Counted from the first letter of the stretch, positions 25,635-35,100 are shown. The stretch: 64,000 nt of DNA from Microbacterium ginsengiterrae (GCF_014205075.1 NZ_JACHMU010000001.1:2232001-2296000), one strand, 5' to 3'. Made by a program: numbers and translations. The notes: a model not told the origin generated them from the sequence alone.

Positions 25635-26345
25635 GTGGTGAAGTGGTTCTGGCAGCGAGACAAGCCCAAGCGCACGTTGATGCTGCGCAGTCGCGGCGAC
25701 ATGGGCGACGCGACCAGGGTCGATTTCGCCGAGCTGGCGCCGGATCTCGGTCGCTTCCTCGGCCAGGCGGCCTACCTGCAGCTCGGATACTTCGAGACAC
25801 TCACGCGGCTGATCCGGGCGACGCCGGAGCTCGATGAGAAGGAGGCGCTGGCGCGGGCCGCCGGGGCCGCCCTCAGCAAGCACCGCGGCATCGTGGAGAT
25901 CATCCGCGCGCAGGGCGACGACCCCACGGAGATCATGCGACCGTTCCAGGAGCCGCTCGACGCCTTCCGCCGCAAGACGATCGGTGTGCGGCCTCGCGAG
26001 ACCCTGCTGGCGGTCTACATCACGGCGGGGATGCTGGACGACTTCTATCTCGCCCTCGCCTCCAGCTACGGCGAGACAGGGGCGCGGGTGGCGACGATCC
26101 TCCGCGAGGACGACGACACGGACGAGATCGTCTCGATCCTGCGGCGCACCATCGAGAGCGACGGCGAATGGCGTTCGCTGCTGTCGATGTGGGCGCGGCG
26201 CATGGTCGGCGACACGCTGCTCGTGGCGCGCCAGGCTCTTCGCACGGAGCGCCTCGCTGCGGACGAGAAGCGCGTCGAGCCTGTCTACACCGAGCTCATG
26301 GGGGCGCATGCGCGCCGCATGGACGCCATGGGCCTCGCCGCATAG
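25635..26345 (+). CDS. Ferritin-like fold protein (MiaE-like)
   Basis: This protein of 236 residues is almost entirely helical and matches actinobacterial ferritin-like fold proteins (position of Rv3210c). Glu and His residues that could bind a di-iron centre include YFETL near residue 54 and SKHRGIVEII near residue 80. The second pair is less clear, so metal binding is uncertain. The GTG follows TAGTCT (25623-25628) by six bases, so it is probably leaderless. It is divergent from the DEAD-box gene, and the two promoters are close together. Confidence 0.82.
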   Translation: MVKWFWQRDKPKRTLMLRSRGDMGDATRVDFAELAPDLGRFLGQAAYLQLGYFETLTRLIRATPELDEKEALARAAGAALSKHRGIVEIIRAQGDDPTEIMRPFQEPLDAFRRKTIGVRPRETLLAVYITAGMLDDFYLALASSYGETGARVATILREDDDTDEIVSILRRTIESDGEWRSLLSMWARRMVGDTLLVARQALRTERLAADEKRVEPVYTELMGAHARRMDAMGLAA

Positions 26346-26361
26346 CGGCGCCTCCGTCGAC

Positions 26362-26426
26362 GAGACATCACCTGCGGCGTGAGACACCACCCGCGACGTG
26401 ATGTGTCACGCGCGCAGTGATGTCTC
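26362..26426. repeat. Four-unit array of a GTGATGTSTC-type 10-mer in two opposing pairs
   Basis: Between two convergent genes, GAGACATCAC (26362-26371) and GAGACACCAC (26381-26390) are followed by the inverted units GTGATGTGTC (26398-26407) and GTGATGTCTC (26417-26426). Unit starts are 19, 17 and 19 bases apart. The outer pair is perfectly complementary, so the block can fold into one long hairpin and may act as a bidirectional terminator. The regular spacing and the single copy upstream of dapE also fit protein-binding sites or a transposon-end remnant. No transposase is present. Confidence 0.6.
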
Positions 26427-26442
26427 GCGCGGCAGACAGCGG

Positions 26443-26730
26443 TCAGATGCCGAGGGCAGCGCGCTCAGCGGCGTCGGAGGCCCGGCGACGGCGCGTCACG
26501 ACGACACCGGTCACCGCGGCGATCGCGACGGCGCCGACGATGCTCGCCAGCCAGAGCCACACGCTGCTCTCCGCGACCCCGGCCCACTGCATGATCGTGT
26601 AGATCGCGGCGGATGCTGCCGTCGCCACGGCCGGCACGACGGCGACACCGCGCAACTCACGGTCGGGGATGAGGAAGTGGACGCCGATCCCGATCGCGCA
26701 CGCGGCGATCAACGCCAGAAGGATGTACAT
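26443..26730 (-). CDS. Small membrane protein of unknown function
   Basis: This protein of 95 residues has three hydrophobic helices and a short Arg-rich cytoplasmic tail (VTRRRRASDAAERAALGI). I recognise no family. It starts six bases after the DUF3107 stop with no clear ribosome site of its own, so translation is probably coupled to DUF3107. Third-position GC is normal for the window, supporting a real gene. Confidence 0.7.
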   Translation of the reverse strand: MYILLALIAACAIGIGVHFLIPDRELRGVAVVPAVATAASAAIYTIMQWAGVAESSVWLWLASIVGAVAIAAVTGVVVTRRRRASDAAERAALGI

Positions 26731-26736
26731 CCCGGA

Positions 26737-26961
26737 TCAGGCGACGAAACCGACGCGGCGCGACTCCTCGGTGCCCAGCTCGATGTAGGCGAGGTTCGCG
26801 GTCGGGACGATGTAGGTGTTGCCCTTCACATCGGTGAAGCTCACCTGTGCGGCGTTCTGCTCGAGGGCGGATGCCACCTGCCCGCGGATCTCCTCCGCTG
26901 CGGTGGAGGTCTCGAAGTTCAGCTCGCGGCCGGTGTTGATGATGCCGATGCGGATTTCCAC
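26737..26961 (-). CDS. DUF3107 protein (TB9.4-like)
   Basis: This protein of 74 residues starts MEIRIGIINTGRELNFE and ends with the family's LAYIELGTEESRRVGF. It is full length for DUF3107, a conserved actinobacterial family (Rv3208A/TB9.4 in M. tuberculosis). It looks like a small soluble beta-alpha domain. The GTG start is set by AAGGAGC a few bases upstream; the longer open frame beyond it is not coding. It heads a two-gene unit with the small membrane protein. Confidence 0.92.
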   Translation of the reverse strand: MEIRIGIINTGRELNFETSTAAEEIRGQVASALEQNAAQVSFTDVKGNTYIVPTANLAYIELGTEESRRVGFVA

Positions 26962-27115
26962 GCGTGCTCCTTGAAGAATCGGGGACTGAGACGACTCTAC
27001 CCCGGGCGCGACGGCGCGGATCGGGCGCGCGCAGCGGTTTCGCCGTGGGCGCACAAACCGGTGGCCGCCACCGCGGCGGTCGGTGGTGTCGGCGGCGGCC
27101 GATACCGTTGATGTC

Positions 27116-30100
27116 ATGACACAGGATGCCGGGCAGCGAGCGGTCGTCGAGGCCCCCGTCACGGCATCCGGGGTCGTGATCGGCGCGCCGGGAACGGGCA
27201 AGACGTCAGCGCTCACCGATCGCGTGGTCGCCCTTCTCGGCCCGCACGCGCTGCCGCCTGAGGCGGTGCTCGTCCTCACGCCGAGCCGGCAGGCGGCCAC
27301 CAGTCTGCGCGATCGCATCGGTGTGCGCATCGGCCAGGCCACTCCGGGGCCGCTCGCCCGCTCGTTGGGGTCGTTCGCGTTCCAGATCGTGCGCGGCGCC
27401 ATGGTGCACGCGGGGGAGGAGCCTCCGGCGCTGCTCACGGGTGCCGACCAGGACCGCATCGTCGCCGACCTGCTGGCAGGAGACGCCGACGATGAGGAGA
27501 ACGGCATGCTGAGCCGCTGGCCGGCGTCGCTGTCGGCGAGCATCCGGGCATCCAAGGGCTTCCGCTCCGAACTGCGCGCGTTCCTCGCCGAGTGCACCGA
27601 GCTCGGGGTGCTCCCCGAGGAGCTCCAGCGCTCGGACCGCCCCGTGTGGGCCGCTGCGGGCACGTTCATGGAGGAGTACCGTTCCGTCCTCGCCGGCATG
27701 CGCACGGCTTACCGCGACACCGCCGACCTGCTCAGCGAGGCTGCGGCGATCATGCGTGAGGCGGATGCCGCCACCCTCGGACCGCTCGCGGCTCTGCGCG
27801 TCGTACTGATCGACGACGCGCAGGAGCTCACCCGCGGCGGCATCACGCTCGTGCGGGCGCTGCGCGAGCGGGGTATCGCCGTCATGGCCTTCGGCGACCC
27901 CGACATCTCGTCCGGTGCCTTCCGCGGCGCGAGCCCTCAACTGTTCCACGAGCTGTCCGGTGTGCTCGCGGATGTGTTCGTGCTCGACACCGCCCATCGG
28001 CAGACGCAGGCCCTCACGGATCTCACGCGCACCGTGACCCAGGCGATCGGCGTGGCAGGACGCGTCGAACATCGCCGACCCCCCGGACCGGCACCGCAGG
28101 TCCCGGACCCCGCCGTGCGGACGTTCCTTGCGGCGTCTCCGTACGAAGAGGCCGATCGCATCGCCGGCACGCTGCGGGACTGGCACCTGACCCACGGCAT
28201 CGCATGGAGCGAGATGGCCGTCATCGCGCACGACACCAGACAGGTGACGAGGCTCGAGACCGAGCTCGCGGCCAGAGAGGTCCCCACCAGGGCGGCGGGT
28301 GTCCAGCGGCCCCTTGGTAGCGAGGGTGTCGTGCGCGACATCGTCGGGATCGTGCGCATCGCGCTGCTGCCGCCGGAGGAACGCACCCCGGAAGACCTCA
28401 TCGATGCGCTGCGTTCGCCGTTCGGCGGGTTGGATGCCGTCGGCCTCCGCCGTCTGCGCGCGCGGCTGCGGCATCTCGAGCTCGCCGACGGCGGGTCGAC
28501 GCCGGCGTCGGAGCTGCTGCGGCAGGCGATGGCCTTTCCCACGCACTTCACGTTCATCGACGCGCCGGAGGCGAGGGTCGCCGCACGGTTCGCCACGACG
28601 CTCGCCGAGACGTCGGCGGGCGCCGCGGCCGGCGAGACGATCCATGACCTGCTGTGGCGCATCTGGGACAGGGCGCGGGCGCTCGACGGCTCGCGGCTCG
28701 CGGACCACTGGCGGGCGGCTGCCGCACAGCCGGGTGGCGGGGAGATCGCCCGAGCGCTCGATGCGCTGGTCGCGCTGTTCGACGCGGCCAAGCGGTTCGT
28801 CGAGCGCACACCGCAGGAGAGACCGGACACGTTCGTCCGCGACATCCTCGGCAGCGAGGTCCCGGAGGACTCGCTGTCCACGCCGGATCGGCCGGGCCTT
28901 GTGACACTGCTCACTCCGGCGACCGCGCTCGGGGCCCAGTTCGAGGCGGTCGTCGTCGCCGGCGTCCAGGACGGCGTGTGGCCCAACACCCGGCTCCGCG
29001 GGGGGCTGCTGGAGACCTGGCGTCTCGCGGATGCCGTGACCGCTGCCCGCACGGGTGTGCCCGCGGCGAACCCCGGCGTCCTCGACCGACGCCGTGACGC
29101 GCTGCACGACGAACTCCGACTCTTCGTGCGAGCGGTCTCCCGCGCCCGGTCGCGGATCCTCGTGACCGCCGTCGACGACGACGACTCCGGCCCCAGTCCT
29201 TTCTTCGCATTCCTCCCTGAGCCGCCCCCGGCATCCGATCATCCGGCCGCCGAGCACCCGCTGACGCTGCGCGGACTCGTCGCCCGGCACCGCCGTGTGC
29301 TCACCTCGACGCAGGACCCAGCCGCCAGGGAAGTGGCCGCCGGACAACTCGCGGTCCTCGCCCGTGAGGGCGTACCGGGCGCGGACCCGGCCGAGTGGTA
29401 CGGGGTGGCGGCGCCATCGACGGACGCTCCGCTGCGCGACCTCACGCGGGAGGGGGCACGGGTCTCGCCGTCGCGCATGGAGACCTTCGAGGAGTGCGAG
29501 CTGCACTGGGCGATCTCGGCGCTCGGCGGTGACACGGTGCTGCCGCCGTCCGCCGGCATCGGGACGATCATCCACGAGGCGATGGAGAAGGTCCCGGACG
29601 GTGCGCTCGAGAGGATGCGCGAGATCGTCGCGGAGCACTGGGACGAGCTCGATTTCGAGACCGAGTGGATCAGCCGCAAGGAGCGTCGACGCGCCGACGT
29701 CTACGTCGAGCGCCTTCACACCTATCTGCGGGAGGTCGCCGCGGACGGCGGGCGCGTGCTGGCCAGCGAGGTGGAGTTCCGTTTCGCCGTCGACGTGCTC
29801 GGCGAGATCACCGAGGCGGGGCCGCAGGTGTACGTCGGAGACGCCGCGGACGGGCCGGGACGTGCCGTCGTGCACGGGTTCATCGACCGCGTCGAGGCGT
29901 ACCCGGTCGGTGCAGGCGAGCATGCGGCCGCGCGCGGGCGCGGTGCGGCGCCGATGACGGCGGCGGGCGAGGGGGAGCGCGTGGTCGTGGTCGATCTGAA
30001 GACCGGCAAGTACGAGCCGGAGTCCGACGCGAAGGTCGAGGAGCACGCGCAGCTCGCCGCGTATCAGATCGCCGTCGAGCGCGGGCTCGTCGAGGGCGCG

Positions 30101-30349
30101 TCGCCGGATGCGCTCGCCGGCGCCCGGCTGCTCGTCGTGTCGAAGACCCTGTCTGCCAGCCCATACCGGGTCGCCCACCAGCACACGCTCGCCGGCGAGG
30201 CGCGCGCACGGTTCCTCGGCCGTCTCGCCGAGGCGGCGCGTGGCATGTCGTCCGGTTCCTTCACCGCTCACGTCGAGGCGCACTGTGCCGACGTGCAGTG
30301 GCGCGTGCAGCCCTGCCGTATCCACACCGTTCCGGCGGTCAGCGCGTGA
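27116..30349 (+). CDS. adnA: AdnA-like helicase-nuclease subunit (UvrD-like motor plus RecB-like nuclease)
   Basis: This protein of 1077 residues has an N-terminal UvrD/Rep-type motor with Walker A GAPGTGKT at residues 23-30. Walker B is degenerate, LIDDAQEL near residue 232, instead of DExQD. The C-terminal nuclease has VVDLKTGKY near residue 958 and QLAAYQ near residue 978. In mycobacterial AdnAB, the two related subunits process double-strand breaks, and the AdnA motor is the weaker one. Cysteines in FEECELHW and near the C-terminus (AHCADVQWRVQPC) recall the AddB Fe-S cluster but lack a CxxC pair. The ATG follows TACCGT by seven bases. The stop overlaps the next gene by four. Confidence 0.85.
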   Translation: MTQDAGQRAVVEAPVTASGVVIGAPGTGKTSALTDRVVALLGPHALPPEAVLVLTPSRQAATSLRDRIGVRIGQATPGPLARSLGSFAFQIVRGAMVHAGEEPPALLTGADQDRIVADLLAGDADDEENGMLSRWPASLSASIRASKGFRSELRAFLAECTELGVLPEELQRSDRPVWAAAGTFMEEYRSVLAGMRTAYRDTADLLSEAAAIMREADAATLGPLAALRVVLIDDAQELTRGGITLVRALRERGIAVMAFGDPDISSGAFRGASPQLFHELSGVLADVFVLDTAHRQTQALTDLTRTVTQAIGVAGRVEHRRPPGPAPQVPDPAVRTFLAASPYEEADRIAGTLRDWHLTHGIAWSEMAVIAHDTRQVTRLETELAAREVPTRAAGVQRPLGSEGVVRDIVGIVRIALLPPEERTPEDLIDALRSPFGGLDAVGLRRLRARLRHLELADGGSTPASELLRQAMAFPTHFTFIDAPEARVAARFATTLAETSAGAAAGETIHDLLWRIWDRARALDGSRLADHWRAAAAQPGGGEIARALDALVALFDAAKRFVERTPQERPDTFVRDILGSEVPEDSLSTPDRPGLVTLLTPATALGAQFEAVVVAGVQDGVWPNTRLRGGLLETWRLADAVTAARTGVPAANPGVLDRRRDALHDELRLFVRAVSRARSRILVTAVDDDDSGPSPFFAFLPEPPPASDHPAAEHPLTLRGLVARHRRVLTSTQDPAAREVAAGQLAVLAREGVPGADPAEWYGVAAPSTDAPLRDLTREGARVSPSRMETFEECELHWAISALGGDTVLPPSAGIGTIIHEAMEKVPDGALERMREIVAEHWDELDFETEWISRKERRRADVYVERLHTYLREVAADGGRVLASEVEFRFAVDVLGEITEAGPQVYVGDAADGPGRAVVHGFIDRVEAYPVGAGEHAAARGRGAAPMTAAGEGERVVVVDLKTGKYEPESDAKVEEHAQLAAYQIAVERGLVEGASPDALAGARLLVVSKTLSASPYRVAHQHTLAGEARARFLGRLAEAARGMSSGSFTAHVEAHCADVQWRVQPCRIHTVPAVSA

Positions 30350-33300
30350 CGGCCTGGCCGACGGGCGGACCGCAGCTGTCCGCTCTGGATGTCGCGGCGG
30401 CTCTCGGGCAGCCGCCGCCCACGGCTGCGCAGCAGCGGGTGATCGAGGCCCCGCCGACTCCGGCTCTCGTCGTCGCGGGAGCCGGCAGTGGGAAGACCGA
30501 GACGATGTCGGGGCGAGTGGTGTGGCTCGTGGCGAACGGTCACGTGCGTCCCGACGAGATCCTCGGGCTGACGTTCACCCGCAAGGCGGCCGGTGAACTG
30601 GCCGAGCGGATCGGCGCGCGTCTCGCGGTCATCGACGAGTTCGGCCGGCGCGGCCTTCTGCCGCACGTCCCGGAGATCGTCGCCTCGGGGGCACTCGCCG
30701 CCGTGGACGCCGCCGACGCGTCGCAGCGCCGCCGCGTGCGCGCCCAGGTCCTCGACGGTCTCGCCGAACGGTACGGCACCGGCGCCTCCGGTGCCGCGCA
30801 GCGCACGGCGGAGGACATGCTGATCCGACCGCGCGTGTCGACGTACAACGCCTTCGCGGATTCGATCGTCCGCGAGCATGCAGCACGGATCGGGCGCGAC
30901 CCCGATGTGGCGATGCTCAGCCAGGCGGCCTCATGGATGCTGGCACGCGAGGTGGTGCTGCGCGCCGACCTGCCGCAGCTCGAGGACATCGACCTCTCGG
31001 TCGCCACGGTCGTCGACGCGGTGCAGCGGCTCGCCGGCGAGGCGCTCGACCACCGCGCCGACCTCGCGCGTGCCGAGCGGATCGCAGCGGAGCACGCCGC
31101 GGCGTTCGAGCCCTATCGCAGCAACCCGGACGTCGCCAAGGCAGCGGACAACCTGTTGGCGCTGCCGACGCTCGCCGACCTCGCCCGCGAGTACATGGCG
31201 GAGAAGCTCCGGCGCGGAGTGCTCGACTTCGCCGACCAGGTCAGCGGAGCGTTCGACATCATCGAATCGTCGCCGGATGTGCGCGCGGACCTCGTCGAGC
31301 AGCACAGGGTCGTCCTCCTGGACGAGTATCAGGACACGTCGGTGATCCAGACCCGGTTCCTCTCCGCGGTGTTCCGCGACCGCGCCGTCATGGCCGTCGG
31401 CGACCCGCATCAGTCGATCTACGGCTGGCGAGGTGCTAGTGCCGACAACCTCTACGCGTTCGCGCGCACGTTCGCGCAGGAGAATCCCTCGCACACGTAC
31501 AGCCTCATGACGAGTTGGCGCAACGACTCCGCGATCCTCGACATCGCCAACCGCGTCCTCGAGCCGCTGCAACGCCCCGGCCTCGATGTCCCCCCTCTCG
31601 AGGCGCGACCCGGTGCGGGGCGCGGGGCGGTGACCGTGCGGTACCCGATGACGCTCCATGACGAGGCCGACGAGGTCGCCGAGTGGTTCGCGGCGCGTCG
31701 TGCCGCGCACACCGACGAGTCGAAACCGCACACCGGGGCGATCCTGTTCCGCTCGAAGCGGCACATGCAGACGTTCGCCGAGGCACTGGCCGCCCGCGGC
31801 ATCCCGCACCGCATCCTCGGGCTCGGAGGCCTGCTCGCCACACCGGAGGTCGTGGACGTCGTCGCGACCCTGCGGGTGATCCACGACCCCAACGCCGGAT
31901 CGGCGCTGATCCGTCTGCTGGTCGGGCCGCGTTTCGGCGTCGGTGTCGCCGACATGGGTGCGCTGTACGAGCTCGCGGGCGAGCTGTCGCGCCGCGACAG
32001 CGGCCTGCTGCCGCTTCCCGAGGAGCTGCGCGCCCGCATCCGCGCCTCGAGGGGAGCCGATGAGGCGGTGTCGATCGTGGATGCGGTCGACGTCGTCCGC
32101 GGCCTCCGCGACGACTACCGGCTCCTCGAGAAGATCACCCCTGACGGCCGCGCGCGGATCCGATCCGCCGGCGAGATGTTCGAGCGCCTGAGGCGTGCGG
32201 CAGGGCAGCCGATCCCCGAGCTCATCCGGCTCATCGAATCGGAGCTGCGCCTGGACATCGAGTTGGCGGCGAACGAGACACGCGGCCCCGCACGCATCGC
32301 CACCACGCAGCTGCGTGCCTTCGCCGACGAGGTGCGCACCTTCCTCGCCGCCGACGAGCGCGGCACGATCGGCAGCCTGCTCGCGTGGCTCGACAAGGCG
32401 GAGAGCACGGACGAACTGATGCCGCGCCCTGAGCCGCCGGAGCCCGGCGTCGTGCAGCTGCTCACCATCCATGGATCCAAGGGACTCGAGTGGGATGCCG
32501 TGGCCGTGGTGCGCATGGTCGAGGGTGAGCTGCCCTCGAGGCCGACCGACACATCCGGCTGGTTCGGCTTCGGGGTGCTGCCGTTCGCACTGCGCGGTGA
32601 CAGCGATGCACTGCCGGTGTTCTCCTGGATGCCGCCGACCGAGGACGAGCCGGATCCGGCCCGTCGGCTCAAGGCGGGGATCGCCTCGCTGACGAGCAAG
32701 AGCAAGACCGACCCCGGGGTCATCACGGTCTTCAAGAACGCCTACCGCGACTATCAGCAGCAGGAGGAACGGCGTCTGGCGTACGTCGCTGTGACGAGGG
32801 CCCGTTCCGACCTCCTTCTCACCGGCTCGCACTGGGCAGGGCAGAAGAAGCCGCGCCAGCCCGGCCCGTTCCTCCTCGAGGCGTGCGACGTCCTCGGCAT
32901 CGAGCCGATCGGAGAGGTGGACGCCGAAGCGAACCCCTATGAGGGGGAGGGGAAGACCGCGGTGTGGCCTCTCGACCCGCTGGGCTCTCGACGCGGAACG
33001 GTCGAGACCGCCGCCGCCGAGGTGCGAGCGGCGTTGACGCGCGCTCCGGCGGAACCGTCGGCTCAGCTCGCGGCGCTGCTCGCCGAGCGCGCGGAACGGC
33101 AGCGCGGTGCCTCGTTCGACGCACCCACACGCGTCCCCGCTTCCCGGTTCAAGGACTACGTCACGGACTTCGCCGGCGCCGTCCGTGAGCTGGAGCGGCC
33201 CATGCCGGAGCGCCCCTATCGGCAGACCCGACTCGGCACCCTGTTCCACGCGTGGGTCGAGCATCGCTCCGGTCTGGTCGGAGCCGGCCCCAGCGCCGAC

Positions 33301-33780
33301 GCGGCCCTGTGGGACAGCGACGAGGACCGACCGGAGCAGGGCGGCGTCTCCGCAGAGGACGAGGCCGACCTGCACGCGCTGCGTGAGATCTTCGAGCGCA
33401 GCGAATGGGCGCAGCTTCGCCCCATCGCCGTCGAGATCGAGATCGACTTCGTCCTCGGTCCGGCGGAGTCATCCGGCGGCGACCAGCACATCGTGATCTG
33501 CAAGTTGGATGCCGTGTACCGTCGCGAGGATCGCGGCGGGCGCATCGAGATCGTGGACTGGAAGACGGGGCGTGCGCCGCGCACGCCGGCCGAGCAGGAG
33601 GAGCGGATGCTGCAGCTGGCGCTCTACCGGCTCGCCTATCACCGTCGCTTCGGCGTCCCACTGGAGGAGATCGACGTCGCCCTCTACTACGTGGCGGACG
33701 ATCTCGTCATCCGCGGCGAACGGGTCTACTCCGAGGAGGAGTTGGTCCAGCGCTGGAGCGCCGCACGCGCCGCGCGCTGA
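30346..33780 (+). CDS. adnB: AdnB-like helicase-nuclease subunit
   Basis: This protein of about 1144 residues has a complete superfamily I motor and a RecB-type nuclease. Motor motifs are GAGSGKTE near residue 46, VLLDEYQDTS near residue 324, GDPHQSIYGWRGA near residue 352 and LTIHGSKGLEWD near residue 706. The nuclease has IVDWKTGRAP near residue 1069 and QLALYRLAYH near residue 1089. The GTG overlaps the adnA stop (GTGA), so the subunits are made together and would form a heterodimer that resects DNA ends for recombination. The last 55 bases overlap, antisense, the end of the phosphotransferase gene. Confidence 0.9.
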   Translation: MTAWPTGGPQLSALDVAAALGQPPPTAAQQRVIEAPPTPALVVAGAGSGKTETMSGRVVWLVANGHVRPDEILGLTFTRKAAGELAERIGARLAVIDEFGRRGLLPHVPEIVASGALAAVDAADASQRRRVRAQVLDGLAERYGTGASGAAQRTAEDMLIRPRVSTYNAFADSIVREHAARIGRDPDVAMLSQAASWMLAREVVLRADLPQLEDIDLSVATVVDAVQRLAGEALDHRADLARAERIAAEHAAAFEPYRSNPDVAKAADNLLALPTLADLAREYMAEKLRRGVLDFADQVSGAFDIIESSPDVRADLVEQHRVVLLDEYQDTSVIQTRFLSAVFRDRAVMAVGDPHQSIYGWRGASADNLYAFARTFAQENPSHTYSLMTSWRNDSAILDIANRVLEPLQRPGLDVPPLEARPGAGRGAVTVRYPMTLHDEADEVAEWFAARRAAHTDESKPHTGAILFRSKRHMQTFAEALAARGIPHRILGLGGLLATPEVVDVVATLRVIHDPNAGSALIRLLVGPRFGVGVADMGALYELAGELSRRDSGLLPLPEELRARIRASRGADEAVSIVDAVDVVRGLRDDYRLLEKITPDGRARIRSAGEMFERLRRAAGQPIPELIRLIESELRLDIELAANETRGPARIATTQLRAFADEVRTFLAADERGTIGSLLAWLDKAESTDELMPRPEPPEPGVVQLLTIHGSKGLEWDAVAVVRMVEGELPSRPTDTSGWFGFGVLPFALRGDSDALPVFSWMPPTEDEPDPARRLKAGIASLTSKSKTDPGVITVFKNAYRDYQQQEERRLAYVAVTRARSDLLLTGSHWAGQKKPRQPGPFLLEACDVLGIEPIGEVDAEANPYEGEGKTAVWPLDPLGSRRGTVETAAAEVRAALTRAPAEPSAQLAALLAERAERQRGASFDAPTRVPASRFKDYVTDFAGAVRELERPMPERPYRQTRLGTLFHAWVEHRSGLVGAGPSADAALWDSDEDRPEQGGVSAEDEADLHALREIFERSEWAQLRPIAVEIEIDFVLGPAESSGGDQHIVICKLDAVYRREDRGGRIEIVDWKTGRAPRTPAEQEERMLQLALYRLAYHRRFGVPLEEIDVALYYVADDLVIRGERVYSEEELVQRWSAARAAR

Positions 33781-35036
33781 GCCTCGTCCGCAGGGTCGCC
33801 CTCGTCGGATGAGTCGTCGTACGCCGGCCGGTCAGGACGCTCTGCGGTCGGCGTCGCGTGAGCCGATGCGGCGCGCTCGCCGGAGTGCGTGGCATCGTGC
33901 GCGCCGTCGTCCCACGCTCCGGTCACGTCGGAGAGATCCTGGGTGGGTTCCCCGACATACGCATCCTCGACCTCTTCGGGCATGAGATCGGCGGGGTTAA
34001 ATGCGTCCGTCTCCATCGAGATGGCCGTGCCGGCGGCCGTCGTCGCGGGCACGCTGTCCAGGGCGTCGAGCGCGGAATCGACGCCCTCACCACGAGCGGC
34101 GATCACGGAGAGGTCGTTCTCACGCAGTCCCTGAGCGAGCGATTCCAGCAGCGTCGCGGCGTCATCGACGATGTCGCTGCGACGCAGCAGATCCCCGTGC
34201 ACGAGCCAGCGCGCGAACTCGAGCTCCGCCACCATCCTCGCGCGCACGGCGAGGGCCGAGTCGGGGGAGCGGTCGGAGGCCTCGGCGTACGCCGCGTGCA
34301 CGTCGGCGGCGGCGTCGGGGGCGGAGGACAGCCAGGCGAGGTCGACGGCCGGGTCTCCGAGCGACAGACCGTGCCAGTCGAGGAGCCCGGTCACGAACGG
34401 ACCGCGTTCGGGGTCATCGTCGAACAGGAAGGAGGTGGACTTGACCCCGCCGAGGGTGACGGCGGACTCGAAGCGCCACAGGTCGTCGTCCTCCACGGCC
34501 TCGCGCCAGCGCACGGTGAGACGAGCCGGCACGCGCCCGGTGGAGGCGGCGCGATCGACGAGCTGTCGGATCTCGGAGCGGACCTCCTCCGCGGAGCGCG
34601 CGGTGAGTCCTGCGCTGCGGACGACGGAGGCGGGGAGCGAGTGCACGGCTGCGATCGTGGCGCCCATCGAGGTCGCCGCTCCTCGCCCCTGCGGCACGTC
34701 GCCCGCCTCGATCTGGAACCCGGGGAGCAGTTCGGCCACGAGAGCCCTGCCGTCCGCGATTCGCGTCTCGCCGACGTACTCCGGAACGCGGAAGGGGAGC
34801 ATCGCGCGGGCGCCGGCGGTCATCGCGCGCAGGGCGAGCGCCTCGGCGGCGAGTTCACGCGACGTCTCGTCGTCGTCGCCCACGCGGATGGCGAGTTCGC
34901 GACCGTCGGCGAGCGTGGCGACGGCGGAGTCGAAACGTCCGTCGCCGTCGGCGGTGAGGGATCGTGCGCCCACGACCTCCGCCCCGGGCAGTGCGGCTGT
35001 GACCGCCGCCGCTAGAGTAAAGGGAGACCGTGCCAT
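33726..35036 (-). CDS. Phosphotransferase-fold protein lacking the catalytic HxD motif
   Basis: This protein of 436 residues has the aminoglycoside/macrolide phosphotransferase fold up to about residue 300 and then an acidic, disordered tail of about 130 residues. GLLDWHGLSLGDPAVDLAWL near residue 220 matches the metal-binding Asp region of the family. The catalytic-loop HGDxxxxN is replaced by LGGVKSTSFLF, without His or Asp, so kinase activity is doubtful. The ATG follows TACTCT (complement of 35044-35049) by seven bases. It is convergent with adnB (55-bp overlap). A resistance role should not be assumed. Confidence 0.78.
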   Translation of the reverse strand: MARSPFTLAAAVTAALPGAEVVGARSLTADGDGRFDSAVATLADGRELAIRVGDDDETSRELAAEALALRAMTAGARAMLPFRVPEYVGETRIADGRALVAELLPGFQIEAGDVPQGRGAATSMGATIAAVHSLPASVVRSAGLTARSAEEVRSEIRQLVDRAASTGRVPARLTVRWREAVEDDDLWRFESAVTLGGVKSTSFLFDDDPERGPFVTGLLDWHGLSLGDPAVDLAWLSSAPDAAADVHAAYAEASDRSPDSALAVRARMVAELEFARWLVHGDLLRRSDIVDDAATLLESLAQGLRENDLSVIAARGEGVDSALDALDSVPATTAAGTAISMETDAFNPADLMPEEVEDAYVGEPTQDLSDVTGAWDDGAHDATHSGERAASAHATPTAERPDRPAYDDSSDEGDPADEAQRAARAALQRWTNSSSE

Positions 35037-35100
35037 GATCCCCAGAGTAGGTCTGGTCAGGCGCGGTTCCGCCTACGCCACGCCTTGAGAGAGGGAGTCG

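Noticed and set aside
25468..25800. N-terminal extension of the second DEAD-box helicase
   Set aside because: The open frame continues about 110 codons upstream, but it crosses the promoter region and the start of the divergent ferritin-like gene, and homologues begin at MTSFADL.
27206..30325. Minus-strand ORF of 1039 codons opposite the AdnA-like gene
   Set aside because: High-GC antisense shadow with Arg/His/Gly-rich, motif-free sequence. The sense strand encodes clear helicase and nuclease motifs.
30931..33375. Minus-strand ORF of 814 codons opposite the AdnB-like gene
   Set aside because: Antisense shadow of a well-supported gene, with no recognisable domain and no start context.
33726..35036. 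Macrolide or aminoglycoside resistance gene
   Set aside because: The fold is related, but the catalytic HGDxxxxN motif is missing and the gene sits in a conserved core block, so a resistance label is not supported.
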